A DNA stretch of 64,000 bases, from positions 101,520 through 165,519 of the forward strand of contig JBCBMY010000014.1 in the NCBI GenBank assembly GCA_039822045.1. Direction: 5' to 3'. Position 1 is the first letter of the stretch; each line of letters opens with the position of its first letter. This DNA comes from HLUCCA09 sp039822045. Its GTDB lineage: Bacteria; Pseudomonadota; Alphaproteobacteria; Rhodobacterales; Rhodobacteraceae. Positions 41,978 through 50,160 of this stretch are shown here, piece after piece. The position numbers were made by a program, and so were the translations under genes. The notes beneath the pieces were generated by a model that saw nothing but the letters and a program-made list of their open reading frames with translations, was not told the origin of the DNA and ran no database searches.

Positions 41978-42550
41978 CTACTTTACCAGCAGCACCCAGT
42001 CCTCGGTCTCGCTCTGCCAGTCGCCGTGAATACAGGGGCGCCGCGCCGTCTCCCGGTAGCCGCACCGCTCGTAAAGCCGCCGCGCGCCTCCATTGTCGCC
42101 GGCCACGATCACACTCATCCGGGACAGCCCCTCGTCCGCTGCAAGCCGCTCGGCCAGCGCAAGCAGCGCCGTGCCGAAGCCCTGCCCCCGCGCCTCGGGC
42201 ACCGTTGCCAGGATGTTGACGTACCACGTGCCCCGAACCTCGTTCTCGAGCTCCACGAGCGGACGAAAGACCTCGGGCATATCCGGCCCGATCTCCTCGG
42301 GCTCCGGGGACAGGGCATAGCCCGTAAGAGCCGCCAATGCCCCCTTCCCCCGGTCCGCCACGATCACCTTGCCTGTTGCCGCACGCTCGACCTGCCGCCG
42401 GCGGCCGACTTCCCAAGGATCTTCACCCGGCTTGGCCAGACCCTGCCAGACATAAAGCGGCAGCCCATGCCCGGCATAGTTCACCAGCTCCGCAAGCCGT
42501 GGCCCATCCTCGGCCCGCGCCATCCGATACGGCGGCTCCAACGCAATCAT
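41978..42550 (-). CDS. GNAT family N-acetyltransferase
   Basis: A 190-residue acetyltransferase. TWYVNILATVPEARGQGFGTALLALAERLAAD holds strand 4 and the acetyl-CoA loop (R-G-Q-G-F-G), followed by GDNGGARRLYERCGYRETARRP, the usual C-terminal block. ATG at 42550 was chosen over an upstream in-frame ATG because GAGGAGG lies directly before it. Substrate unknown; ends next to a hairpin shared with the convergent ATPase gene. Confidence 0.85.
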   Translation of the reverse strand: MIALEPPYRMARAEDGPRLAELVNYAGHGLPLYVWQGLAKPGEDPWEVGRRRQVERAATGKVIVADRGKGALAALTGYALSPEPEEIGPDMPEVFRPLVELENEVRGTWYVNILATVPEARGQGFGTALLALAERLAADEGLSRMSVIVAGDNGGARRLYERCGYRETARRPCIHGDWQSETEDWVLLVK

Positions 42551-42718
42551 ACCGACCTCCTCTGCCCTCACGCACGGGAGCACGTTGGCCGACCCGCCAA
42601 GCGCTCACCCCGTGCCATTACCTCAGAAAAAGGCCCGATAGCAGTGCAGAGCGACCAGACTCGTTGACCGAACGCGCGTCTTACAGGCCCGCCAAAGGTC
42701 AAGAGCACACGCGAACAA

Positions 42719-42872
42719 GGAGGCCCACCTCTCCCGCGTGGCGTCGAAGAAGCCCTGGGCCCGCTCTACCTTGATCAACGACTCGACGTAGGTGATCCAA
42801 ACCTGTTCCGTCTGCGCCAGACGCATCGCGGCGGACAACCGCGCCCGCGGCCCCTTGCCCTTAGGATAAGTG
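42719..42872 (-). pseudogene. Decayed C-terminal fragment of a family-3 amino acid-binding protein gene
   Basis: Translated on the minus strand it reads GPRARLSAAMRLAQTEQ, VWITYVESLIKV, ERAQGFFDATRERWAS, which aligns with the last 45 residues of the intact binding protein at 44545-45318 (GPRAPSPIAMLLPQTDQ, VWINYVNNWIKV, KQAQGFFDATAEKWGL). DNA identity is obvious, for example GTGGCGTCGAAGAAGCCCTG against GTGGCATCGAAGAAGCCCTG. The equivalent stop codon is lost and nothing upstream of about 42872 matches, so it is a truncated relic. Confidence 0.75.
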
Positions 42873-42979
42873 CGGTCGTTTTCGGCGGTGACCGAGACGG
42901 TCGAGCCTTGTCACATCCTGTGCTGCCTACGAGGTCCGGACAGAGCCCAGAGTCCCTGTTGCTGCACTTTTGACCGATT

Positions 42980-44173
42980 TCAGTACTGAGGATTTCGTGG
43001 TGGTGATGCACGTGTTGGCGAAGTGCGGCTGGCCATTAAAACCACGGCTGCGCAGAAGGCAATGGCAGATGCAACCTGAACGACGGTCTGAAAGTCATAT
43101 GCCTGTGCAATAAATCCTACTGCAGGCCCGGCCAGCAACCCGGTGACCATGAGGGTGTTCCAGTAAATGGCCGTGGCATGGGCGGGGCGATCTTCGGCGA
43201 ATGATTGCACATAGCTGATCCCAAGGCTTGCGTAGATTCCATAGTAAAGCCCCTCTAACGCCGCGCCGAACAGCATCTGCGAAAAGGACTGAACTGATGC
43301 CAGCAGCTGAATGGTGATAACAGCAAGAAGTGTCGTTGCGATCAAAGCTGGACGCATCCCAAATCGCGCAATGATCGTTGGTGTCGAAAAAATTGCGATA
43401 ACCTCGACAAAGGTCTTGATGCTAAAGGCAACGCCTGGAGCAAAGCCGGGCAGACCGACCTCCCGCACATAAAACAGCGGCAGGGACGAAAACGTTAGCG
43501 AATGCGCCAGAGAGAGGCAAAAAACAAAGGCAGCGGCGAGCCACAATCCTTTTGATGCATTAGTTGTAAATGCCGCAGCACCGGCTTTGGGCTTTGCAGG
43601 AGCCGCTACGTCACGTGGCAAACCCAACCACCAAAGGCCAACCCAGACGAATGAGAGGCCCAGCGCTGCGTAGAATACCGCCTCCGCACCGACCTGATCG
43701 GCAATTAAGAATGTAACGGCAGGACCAATCATCCACGCGGTGGAGGTCGTCGCGCGCATATAGGCATTGAAACGGCTTCGCTCAATCTCCTGGCGCTCCG
43801 CCAGACTGCCGCCAAGACTGAACATCGTTGACACTGCACTTGAACTCAAGCCGAAACCAACCACGCCCAATGTGAGTATGGTCCAGAGCTTTGGCACGAG
43901 CGAAAGCGATAGCGCCGCCAACATATAGCCAATTGCTGCAGCTCCAACTAATGGGAAAACCCGCGCGCCGTTGTCGATGAGTCGGGCAAATTGACGATTT
44001 GCTGTGAGCGTGAGGCACACCGCCAAAGCCGAGTAGACGCTGATCATCCAGGGTTCGTGTCCCAGCCCGTCCACCAGAAAGAAGGCCATGTAAGGGACGA
44101 TCATGGCGCTGCAAATCGTCCCGCAAAACAGGAGCAGCAAAAACGGCAGCAATGAAATGATCTTGCGATTCAT
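42980..44173 (-). CDS. MFS transporter, sugar-efflux (SET/SotB)-like, low-GC
   Basis: A 397-residue inner-membrane protein with twelve hydrophobic segments. The pattern PFLLLLFCGTICSAMIVPYMAFFLVDGLGHEPW in helix 1, SRFNAYMRATTSTAWMIGPAVTFLIAD in helices 5-6 and LEGLYYGIYASLGISYVQSF resemble SET-type sugar efflux transporters; the motif-A loop between helices 2 and 3 is weak. Base composition and codon use (many A/T-ending codons) differ clearly from the neighbours, suggesting acquisition by transfer. A minus-10-like TATAGT lies only seven bases before the ATG, so the mRNA may have a very short leader. Confidence 0.65.
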   Translation of the reverse strand: MNRKIISLLPFLLLLFCGTICSAMIVPYMAFFLVDGLGHEPWMISVYSALAVCLTLTANRQFARLIDNGARVFPLVGAAAIGYMLAALSLSLVPKLWTILTLGVVGFGLSSSAVSTMFSLGGSLAERQEIERSRFNAYMRATTSTAWMIGPAVTFLIADQVGAEAVFYAALGLSFVWVGLWWLGLPRDVAAPAKPKAGAAAFTTNASKGLWLAAAFVFCLSLAHSLTFSSLPLFYVREVGLPGFAPGVAFSIKTFVEVIAIFSTPTIIARFGMRPALIATTLLAVITIQLLASVQSFSQMLFGAALEGLYYGIYASLGISYVQSFAEDRPAHATAIYWNTLMVTGLLAGPAVGFIAQAYDFQTVVQVASAIAFCAAVVLMASRTSPTRASPPRNPQY

Positions 44174-44495
44174 CTCTCTACTATACGGATGTGTCAGTCA
44201 CGGAGGGCGAATTAGGCACATATACAACCTTCAACATGACCCTCAAGCGACAAAAGCTGCAATTCACCTAGTTGAAACTAAAGTGCCCTTTGTCCGCATC
44301 CCGGACATAGTCCCGGTGCCAAAACCCATGTTCCCAAAGCGGACATAGTGGCCAACGGCCGAAGCCCTCATTTTCTCAACGGCTTGGGTTGCTGAGCCCC
44401 TTTGGACAAGTCAACATCGTGTCTGGACGGGTCGCGGAATAATCTCCAAACCCGCATGCCGACCGCTGCGCAACACTGTGGGCATGGACCAAACG
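44174..44495. other. Low-GC intergenic stretch upstream of the MFS gene
   Basis: No gene supported. It contains an inverted pair of ten-base sequences with one mismatch, CTTTGTCCGC (44288-44297) and GCGGACATAG (44339-44348), plus a direct CCGGACATAG copy at 44301. These may mark the edge of the acquired segment or an operator. Confidence 0.3.
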
Positions 44496-44526
44496 AAAAG
44501 CGGCGGCCCCGGGGGACCGCCGCCGC
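44496..44526 (-). terminator. Terminator of the amino acid-binding protein gene
   Basis: GCGGCGG-CCCC and GGGG-CCGCCGC arms form a strong GC hairpin about 20 bases after the stop; on the minus strand the 3' arm is followed by CTTTTCG. A two-base bulge interrupts the stem. Confidence 0.65.
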
Positions 44527-44544
44527 ACATCGCTTCATCGAAGC

Positions 44545-45318
44545 TCAGAGGCCCCATTTCTCCGCCGTGGCATCGAAGAAGCCCTGCGCCTGTTTCACCT
44601 TGATCCAGTTGTTCACGTAGTTGATCCACACCTGGTCCGTCTGTGGCAGCAGCATCGCGATGGGCGATGGCGCGCGGGGGCCCTCGACCGGGATCGAGCG
44701 CACCTGCGGGAACTTCTCGACCAGCGTCGCGCCCTCGATGTTCGACGTGATGAACACGTCCGCACGGCCGGCCAGCACCTCCTGGTGGCCCAGAACCGGC
44801 GCCTCGACGATCGAGATCTCGGCCTCGGGGAACCACTCCTTGACGTACTTCTCGAAGGTCGTGCCAAGCGTCGCCGCCACGGTCACCTCTCCCTGATTGA
44901 TCGAGTCCCAGCCCGTGAATCGGTCGATCTTGTCGGAGGTGGTGAAGGGGAAGATCTGCACCGAGATGTAGCTCTCGGAAAAGCCCGCGGCCTTCATCCG
45001 CGGCGGGCTGATCGAGGCCGAGCCCGTCATGTGGTAATTGCCCGCGACCACGCCGTTTACCAGCGTCTTCCAGTCGGTCGCCACAAGCTCCAACTCAACG
45101 TCGAGGTCCTTGGCAAGCTCGGTCACCACGTCGATATCGTACCCCTCATAGGAGTTCGTGGCCGGATTTCGCACCGACATCGGGTTCCAGTCGCCCGTCG
45201 TGCCCACCTTCAGGACGCCGTCGTTGAGGATCTCGTTCAGCGCCGACTGCGCCATCGCCGGTACCGCAGTTGCCGCCGACACGGCCATCGCCGCCGCAAT
45301 CGTCATCCACTGTTTCAT
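44545..45318 (-). CDS. Polar amino acid ABC transporter substrate-binding protein (SBP family 3)
   Basis: A 257-residue periplasmic receptor. The signal peptide (MKQWMTIAAAMAVSAATAVPAMAQ, cut near 24) precedes LKVGTTGDWNPMSVRNPATNSYEGYDIDVVTELAKDL, the canonical family-3 N-lobe, and VTVAATLGTTFEKYV, the second-lobe start. ATG at 45318 with GGGAGAGA upstream. Divergent from its ATPase and permease genes across an operator matching the hut site, so histidine or a related imidazole compound is a reasonable ligand guess. Confidence 0.88.
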   Translation of the reverse strand: MKQWMTIAAAMAVSAATAVPAMAQSALNEILNDGVLKVGTTGDWNPMSVRNPATNSYEGYDIDVVTELAKDLDVELELVATDWKTLVNGVVAGNYHMTGSASISPPRMKAAGFSESYISVQIFPFTTSDKIDRFTGWDSINQGEVTVAATLGTTFEKYVKEWFPEAEISIVEAPVLGHQEVLAGRADVFITSNIEGATLVEKFPQVRSIPVEGPRAPSPIAMLLPQTDQVWINYVNNWIKVKQAQGFFDATAEKWGL

Positions 45319-45397
45319 AGGTCTCTCCCCGTCCATTGTCGGATCTTGCACGGTCCCAATGCCGCACCCGCGAAACATCCTGATTGCCGGCCTCCGA

Positions 45398-45413
45398 TAT
45401 GTATATATAAAAT
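45398..45413. promoter_or_regulatory. HutC-like operator B (amino acid transporter)
   Basis: TATGTATATATAAAAT in the divergent gap between the binding-protein gene and the ATPase gene. It matches operator A at TATGT-x-TATA-x-A and lies where it could control both transcripts. Confidence 0.6.
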
Positions 45414-45440
45414 TGCCTGAACTTCAGGGGCTGGGACAGA

Positions 45441-46199
45441 ATGACCGACGCGATATCGGCCGAGGAGATCGCCGTCGAAATCTCGGGCCTCTCGAAATGG
45501 TTCGGCACATTCCAGGTCCTGAAGGACATCTCGCTGACCTCGCACTATGGCGAAAAGATTGTGATTTGCGGGCCTTCGGGCTCGGGCAAATCCACGCTTG
45601 TGCGCTGCATCAACCGGCTGGAGGTGCACCAGCAGGGCTCGATCCGCGTGGGCGGGGTCGAGATCGACGGCTCCCGTGCCGCCACCGAAAAGATCCGCGC
45701 CGAGATCGGCATGGTGTTTCAGCAGTTCAACCTGTTTCCGCATCTGAGCGTCCTGCAGAACCTCACCCTCGGGCCGATGAAGACCCGCGGGCTGACGCGA
45801 AAGGCGGCCGAGGAGCGGGCGATGCACTACCTCGAGCGCGTCCGCATCCCCGAGCAGGCGCAAAAGCGCCCGGCCCAGCTCTCGGGCGGCCAGCAACAGC
45901 GCGTGGCCATCGCGCGCTCGCTCTGCATGGACGCGCGGATCCTGCTGTTTGATGAGCCCACCTCGGCGCTCGACCCCGAGATGATCGCCGAGGTGCTCGA
46001 TGTGATCCGAGATCTCGCCGCCGACGGAATGACCATGATCGTCGTCACCCACGAGATGGGGTTTGCGCGCAGCGCGGCCGACCGGATGGTGTTCATGGAT
46101 GGCGGCGAGATCGTCGAGACGGGCCCGACGGGCGCGTTCTTCGACAATCCCCGCTCCGCCCGCTGCCAACGGTTTCTCGACCAGATCCTCCGCCATTAG
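45441..46199 (+). CDS. Polar amino acid ABC transporter ATP-binding protein
   Basis: A 252-residue ATPase of the GlnQ/HisP type. Walker A GPSGSGKST near 44-52, Q-loop FQQFNLFPHLSVLQN, signature LSGGQQQRVAIARSL, Walker B ILLFDEPTSALDPEM, switch VTHEMGFARS. ATG at 45441. It pairs with the permease nine bases downstream and the divergent receptor. Confidence 0.93.
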   Translation: MTDAISAEEIAVEISGLSKWFGTFQVLKDISLTSHYGEKIVICGPSGSGKSTLVRCINRLEVHQQGSIRVGGVEIDGSRAATEKIRAEIGMVFQQFNLFPHLSVLQNLTLGPMKTRGLTRKAAEERAMHYLERVRIPEQAQKRPAQLSGGQQQRVAIARSLCMDARILLFDEPTSALDPEMIAEVLDVIRDLAADGMTMIVVTHEMGFARSAADRMVFMDGGEIVETGPTGAFFDNPRSARCQRFLDQILRH

Positions 46200-46208
46200 G
46201 GACCGCCC

Positions 46209-46970
46209 ATGAAAAAGCTCTGGCTGCTCGCCCCCCTTCTCCTGCTCATGGGCTGTGGCGGCGAGCCTGGCACCTGGGGCTGGTACGTGATCGACCCGAC
46301 GACGCCCGCCGGCGCCACCAACGTGAGGTTCCTCGTTGGCGGGTTCTGGGCGACGATCCAGCTGTCGGTTTTGGCCGCGGTTCTGTCGATGGCCCTGGGG
46401 CTTCTGGTGGCGCTGCCGGGGCTCTCGTCCAACTGGGCGGTCCGTCTGCCAAGCCGGATCTATATCGAATTCGTCCGGTCGATCCCGCTCCTGCCGCTGC
46501 TCTTCTGGGTGTTCTACGGCCTGCCCGTGATCCTGCGGCAGATGGGATATCCCGTGAGCTTCGATCCGTTCTGGGGTGCGGTCATCACGCTCGCGATCTC
46601 CGACAGCGCGTTTACGGCCGAGATCTATCGGGCCGGCATCCAGTCGATCCCCCGCGGTCAGACCGAGGCCGCCCAGACGATCGGGCTCAGATACACCCAG
46701 ACGATGCGCTATGTCGTGCTGCCCCAGGCGATCCGGCGGATCCTGCCGCCCCTGGCCAACCAGTTCATCTACATCGTGAAAATGTCGGCCTTTGCGAGCG
46801 TCATCGGCATGCAGGAACTGACGCGGCGCGCCAACGAGCTCGTCGTGACCGAGTACCGCCCGCTGGAAATCTATACGCTTCTCGTTCTGGAATACCTCGT
46901 TCTCGTCCTCATCATCTCGTTCTTCGTCCGCTGGCTGGAGCGTAAGATGGGCTCCGACGAACGGGTCTAG
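46209..46970 (+). CDS. Polar amino acid ABC transporter permease with N-terminal lipobox-like segment
   Basis: A 253-residue HisM/GlnP-type permease. The core carries the EAA-loop region EAAQTIGLRYTQTMRYVVLPQAIRRILPPLANQFIYIVK (about 158-196) and about five hydrophobic segments. Unusually, the protein begins MKKLWLLAPLLLLMGCGGEP, a lipoprotein-like signal with cysteine at position 16, before the first true transmembrane segment near residue 40. Only one permease is encoded, so the channel would be a homodimer. Eighty-four bases separate its stop from the end of the convergent amidohydrolase gene. Confidence 0.85.
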   Translation: MKKLWLLAPLLLLMGCGGEPGTWGWYVIDPTTPAGATNVRFLVGGFWATIQLSVLAAVLSMALGLLVALPGLSSNWAVRLPSRIYIEFVRSIPLLPLLFWVFYGLPVILRQMGYPVSFDPFWGAVITLAISDSAFTAEIYRAGIQSIPRGQTEAAQTIGLRYTQTMRYVVLPQAIRRILPPLANQFIYIVKMSAFASVIGMQELTRRANELVVTEYRPLEIYTLLVLEYLVLVLIISFFVRWLERKMGSDERV

Positions 46971-47054
46971 CAAAGGAGCCTCCGCGCGGACCCAAGGGCT
47001 GCAAGCCCGCCGCGGAATCTCCTTGCCGCCCCCAAGGCCCGGCGATGGCGCGGC

Positions 47055-47825
47055 TCAGCACGCTCCTTCAAACGCGCCGTAATCCTCTACGAGCGCATTC
47101 ACCGCACAATCAAAAAGCCGACGCCCATCCTCGGGAGATGCGAGGGCCGAATGCGATCCAACCCGCCCATCCGGAAACGCCGCCCGGTGCGCGTCGGGCG
47201 GTCCGTGCCTGTCGCCTGCATGGGCGGCGATGAAGTCCGGAGACAGCTTGTCAGGCGGCGCCTCGGCGGCCGTACCCGCCGCCCTGTGAACGATCCCGGT
47301 CACGGCCTGCGTCACCGCCACCTCCGACGGCGTCGCGTGCATCCCCTCCCAGTGGCCATAGAGCTCCGCCCGCAATGTCGCCACGGGGCCCAAGCCCCAC
47401 CAGCTCTCCACGCGCACGGGGCACGGCGCCTCTTCGGCCACCGCCCGCAAGGGTGCCACATTGGCCCCGTGCCCGTTCAGCACATAGACCCGACGGAACC
47501 CCTGCGCCGCGAGCCCCCCGATCACCTCGTGCGCCATCGCCTCAAAGAGCCCCTCGGACAGCGACACCGTCCCAGGAAACCCCGTATTGAACGGAGCCGG
47601 GGCATAGGCCAGCGGAGGCGCGACCACCACACCCATCCGCCGGGCCGCCTCGACGGCCACAGCCTCGGCACAGATCGCGTCGGTCCCGATCAGCCCGATC
47701 GGCCCGTGCTGCTCGACCGACCCGGTGGGCAGGATCACGCCCCCGCCCGCCGCGATATAGGCCCCGACCTCGGGCCAGGTCATCCGCATCAGCTCCACCG
47801 CGACCGCCCCACCATCTTGACCCAC
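47055..47825 (-). CDS. Creatininase-family amidohydrolase
   Basis: A roughly 256-residue metallohydrolase. Metal ligands appear as Glu38 and His40 (VEQHGP), Asp49 (IGTDA), the NGHGAN block near 118-123 and the late glutamate of HATPSEVAV (about 163-171). The family includes creatinine amidohydrolase and hydrolases acting on formamidopyrimidine-type or mycofactocin substrates, so the substrate is open. Start uncertain: GTG at 47825 used, but an ATG at 47789 after GGAG also fits. It follows hutC by 25 bases and is probably co-transcribed with it. Confidence 0.75.
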   Translation of the reverse strand: MGQDGGAVAVELMRMTWPEVGAYIAAGGGVILPTGSVEQHGPIGLIGTDAICAEAVAVEAARRMGVVVAPPLAYAPAPFNTGFPGTVSLSEGLFEAMAHEVIGGLAAQGFRRVYVLNGHGANVAPLRAVAEEAPCPVRVESWWGLGPVATLRAELYGHWEGMHATPSEVAVTQAVTGIVHRAAGTAAEAPPDKLSPDFIAAHAGDRHGPPDAHRAAFPDGRVGSHSALASPEDGRRLFDCAVNALVEDYGAFEGAC

Positions 47826-47850
47826 ATACTCCCGCCGGAGGCGCCCGGCC

Positions 47851-48567
47851 TCACAGCGAATAGCCCTCGGCTTCGGAGCGGAGCGCGAACAGATCGCCCG
47901 GATGGGTCAGCACCGCATAGGTGACGCGCCGTGCCGCCCAGTGGGTCAGCCGGCGCACCCGCAAAAGCGCCGCCCCCTCCGAAACGCCCAGCGCCTCTGC
48001 CTCGCGGGCGGAGGCCACACGCGCCGTGATCTCATGGTCGACGCAGGAATAGGGCACGTGCTCCAGCAACCATTCGTTGGCGCTCACCTCCGCGAAGTCG
48101 GCTGCCAGCGCAGCGGGCGCCAGTGCGACGTTGATCCAGCGATCCTCATGCTGGAACACCCGCGCCCCCGCCCAGTGCCGCCCGACGACCCGCAGCATCC
48201 GCGCCCCCCGCTCGACCCGCAGAAGATCGGCCACCACCGCCCGGGGCGCCGCATGCCGCCGCTGCACCAGCTCATAGCGATAGGCAAAGCCCAGCGCCTC
48301 AACCTCGGCCCGCATCCGCGGCACCCGGATCAGCACGCCGCTGGGGTCGCGCTCGGCCACCAACGTCCCGGCGCGCCGCCGACGCACCAAAAGCCCCTCG
48401 TCGGCCAACTCCCGCAGCGCGCGGTGCACCGTTAGCCGCGAACAGCCGAACTCGCCCGCCAGCACCTCCTCGCTCGCCACACGCGCGCCAGCCACCAGAA
48501 TGCCCTCGTCGATCTGCGATCTCAGCGCGTCCTTCACCCGCTGATAGGCAGGCACTTTCTGGGCCAT
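47851..48567 (-). CDS. hutC: Histidine utilization repressor (GntR family, HutC)
   Basis: A 238-residue repressor: GntR winged helix (about 5-72, PAYQRVKDALRSQIDEGIL and GCSRLTVHRALRELADEGLL) joined to a UTRA ligand domain with the HutC-specific blocks RYELVQRRHAAPRAV, WINVALAPAALAADF, ANEWLLEHVPYS and VRRLTHWAARRVTYAVLTHPGDLF. Urocanate is the inducer of known HutC proteins. ATG at 48567. It is about 7 kb away from the hut genes it probably controls, next to a hydrolase gene and divergent from a three-gene operon, with an operator-like site in its own promoter. Confidence 0.88.
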   Translation of the reverse strand: MAQKVPAYQRVKDALRSQIDEGILVAGARVASEEVLAGEFGCSRLTVHRALRELADEGLLVRRRRAGTLVAERDPSGVLIRVPRMRAEVEALGFAYRYELVQRRHAAPRAVVADLLRVERGARMLRVVGRHWAGARVFQHEDRWINVALAPAALAADFAEVSANEWLLEHVPYSCVDHEITARVASAREAEALGVSEGAALLRVRRLTHWAARRVTYAVLTHPGDLFALRSEAEGYSL

Positions 48568-48587
48568 GGGTCTGCGTCCTCCACGGC

Positions 48588-48604
48588 CAATTATATAGAC
48601 AAAT
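48588..48604. promoter_or_regulatory. HutC-like operator C (hutC / three-gene operon)
   Basis: On the minus strand it reads TTTGTCTATATAATTGG, matching operator A (TATGTCTATACAATTAG) at 14 of 17 positions. It sits 21 bases before the hutC start and 43 bases before the divergent AhpD-like gene, so autoregulation and co-control of the operon are likely. Confidence 0.7.
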
Positions 48605-48646
48605 CCGAGACCCGCCGATAGCCTAGGCCGCGCGAAGGGAGCCTCC

Positions 48647-49228
48647 ATGTCAGCCTGGATCAAGATGATCGCGGACGCCGACGCCGATGCCACGCTGCGG
48701 GCCGAGCTCGACCGCGCGCGCACCCCCCATGGCACCGTCGACAACGTCATGCGGGTCCATTCGCTCCGCCCCGCCACCATGCGCGGCCACGTCACGCTCT
48801 ATCGCGCCTGCCTGCATGACGACGGCAACACCCTGCCGACATGGTTTCAGGAGGTCATCGCCTCCTATGTCTCTATCCTGAACGGCTGCCCCTATTCCTA
48901 TGCCAACCACTGGAAGAACGCCGCACACCTGATCGGCGACCCCGCCCGCGCCGCCGCGATCGAAGCCGCGCTCCAGGCGCGGGCGCCCGCCGATGCGTTC
49001 GACGGGCCGCATTTGGCGCTCCTGGCCTATGCCGAAAAGCTGACGCTGCATCCCGGCGCGATGGAAAAGGCCGACGTCAAACGCCTTCAGGCCCTCGGCA
49101 TCCCCGACGGCGAGATCCTCGAGGCCAATCAGATCGTCGGCTACTTCTGCTATGTGAATCGGCTCCTCAACGGCCTCGGCGTCACCACCGCGGGCGACAC
49201 CGTCGGCTACTACAAGGACGCGCCATGA
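48647..49228 (+). CDS. AhpD-like / carboxymuconolactone decarboxylase-domain protein
   Basis: A 193-residue helical protein of the peroxidase-related CMD superfamily. RPATMRGHVTLYRACLH and FQEVIASYVSILNGCPYSYANHWK (about 68-91) form the active-site helix, and DAFDGPHLALLAYAEKL the following helix. The redox motif reads C-P-Y-S, not the C-x-x-C of AhpD, so a peroxidase role is doubtful. ATG at 48647 with GGGAG. The stop overlaps the next gene as ATGA. Divergent from hutC. Confidence 0.75.
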   Translation: MSAWIKMIADADADATLRAELDRARTPHGTVDNVMRVHSLRPATMRGHVTLYRACLHDDGNTLPTWFQEVIASYVSILNGCPYSYANHWKNAAHLIGDPARAAAIEAALQARAPADAFDGPHLALLAYAEKLTLHPGAMEKADVKRLQALGIPDGEILEANQIVGYFCYVNRLLNGLGVTTAGDTVGYYKDAP

Positions 49229-50160
49229 CCGACATTCCCGTGATCGATATCGCGCCCCTGCGCGACGGCACCGGCGCGTCTGACGTCGCCAAGGCGCTCC
49301 ATGCCGCCTCCACCGGGCCCGGCTTCATCTATGTCACGGGCCACGGGATCGACGAGGCGCTGATCGACGAGGCCCGCCAGACGGCGCTGACCTTCTTCCG
49401 ACAGCCCGATACGGCCAAGGCAGAGGTCGCGGTCACAGGCAATCACCGCGGCTGGCTCGGAACCGGCCGCGCCGTCATGGCCGACGATGTCAAACCCGAC
49501 CTCAAGGAAAGCTTCGTCTGGGGCTACCAGACGGCGGCAGGCGACACGCCCGACGACCATCCGCTCAGCGGGGCCAACAAATGGCCCGCCGCTCCCGCCA
49601 TGGAGCCCGTCTGTACCGCCTATTTCGCCGCCGCGAACGACGTGGCACTCCACCTCATGCGGGGCTTCGCCCTCGGGCTCGGCCTGGCACCGGACGCATT
49701 CCTCAAGACGGCCGACCAACCGATCTCGCGCTGTTCCTTCGTCTACTACCCGCCCCAGCCGGCGGAGGCGGGCGCCGGCCAGTTCGGCGTCGGCCCCCAT
49801 ACCGATTTCGGAGTTCTGACCGTCCTCTGCCAAGACGGCAACGGCGGCCTCGAGGTCGAAACGCCGGACGGACGCTGGATTGCGGCACCCCCGATCCCCG
49901 GCACCCTCGTCGTCAATGTCGGCGACCTCCTGGGCCGCTGGACCGACGGGATCTACCGCTCCACGCCCCATCGCGTCATCAACCGCTCGGGGCGCGAGCG
50001 CCTCTCGCTGGTCCTGGCCTACGACCCCAACCCGGAAACGATGATCGACGCGCGCGATATCCTCGGCGCTGGCCATACGCCCAAAGCGCCCCCCATCACC
50101 TGCGGCGACTATCTCACCTGGCGCTTCGGCAGGGCGTTTGGAGGCAAAGCGGCCAAGTGA
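49225..50160 (+). CDS. 2-oxoglutarate/Fe(II) oxygenase, isopenicillin N synthase family
   Basis: A 311-residue non-haem iron oxygenase. Iron ligands are His192, Asp194 (GPHTDFGVLTVL) and His249 (STPHRVIN); Arg259 and Ser261 (RERLSLVLAYD) would bind the 2-oxoglutarate carboxylate. The N-terminal IPVIDIAPLRDG and GPGFIYVTGHGID are the family's DIOX_N elements. It overlaps both neighbours (ATGA and GTGA), so it is tightly coupled in a three-gene operon opposite hutC. The substrate is unknown; an imidazole or amino acid derivative is inferred only from context. Confidence 0.85.
   Translation: MTDIPVIDIAPLRDGTGASDVAKALHAASTGPGFIYVTGHGIDEALIDEARQTALTFFRQPDTAKAEVAVTGNHRGWLGTGRAVMADDVKPDLKESFVWGYQTAAGDTPDDHPLSGANKWPAAPAMEPVCTAYFAAANDVALHLMRGFALGLGLAPDAFLKTADQPISRCSFVYYPPQPAEAGAGQFGVGPHTDFGVLTVLCQDGNGGLEVETPDGRWIAAPPIPGTLVVNVGDLLGRWTDGIYRSTPHRVINRSGRERLSLVLAYDPNPETMIDARDILGAGHTPKAPPITCGDYLTWRFGRAFGGKAAK

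Noticed and set aside
42623..42838. A complete 71-residue gene
   Set aside because: It is the relic of a binding-protein C-terminus read into unrelated downstream sequence; no ribosome-binding site.
44288..44348. TGTCCGC / GCGGACA inverted sequences as transposon ends
   Set aside because: Only about 60 bases apart, imperfect, with no transposase or target duplication; kept only as a note on the low-GC segment.
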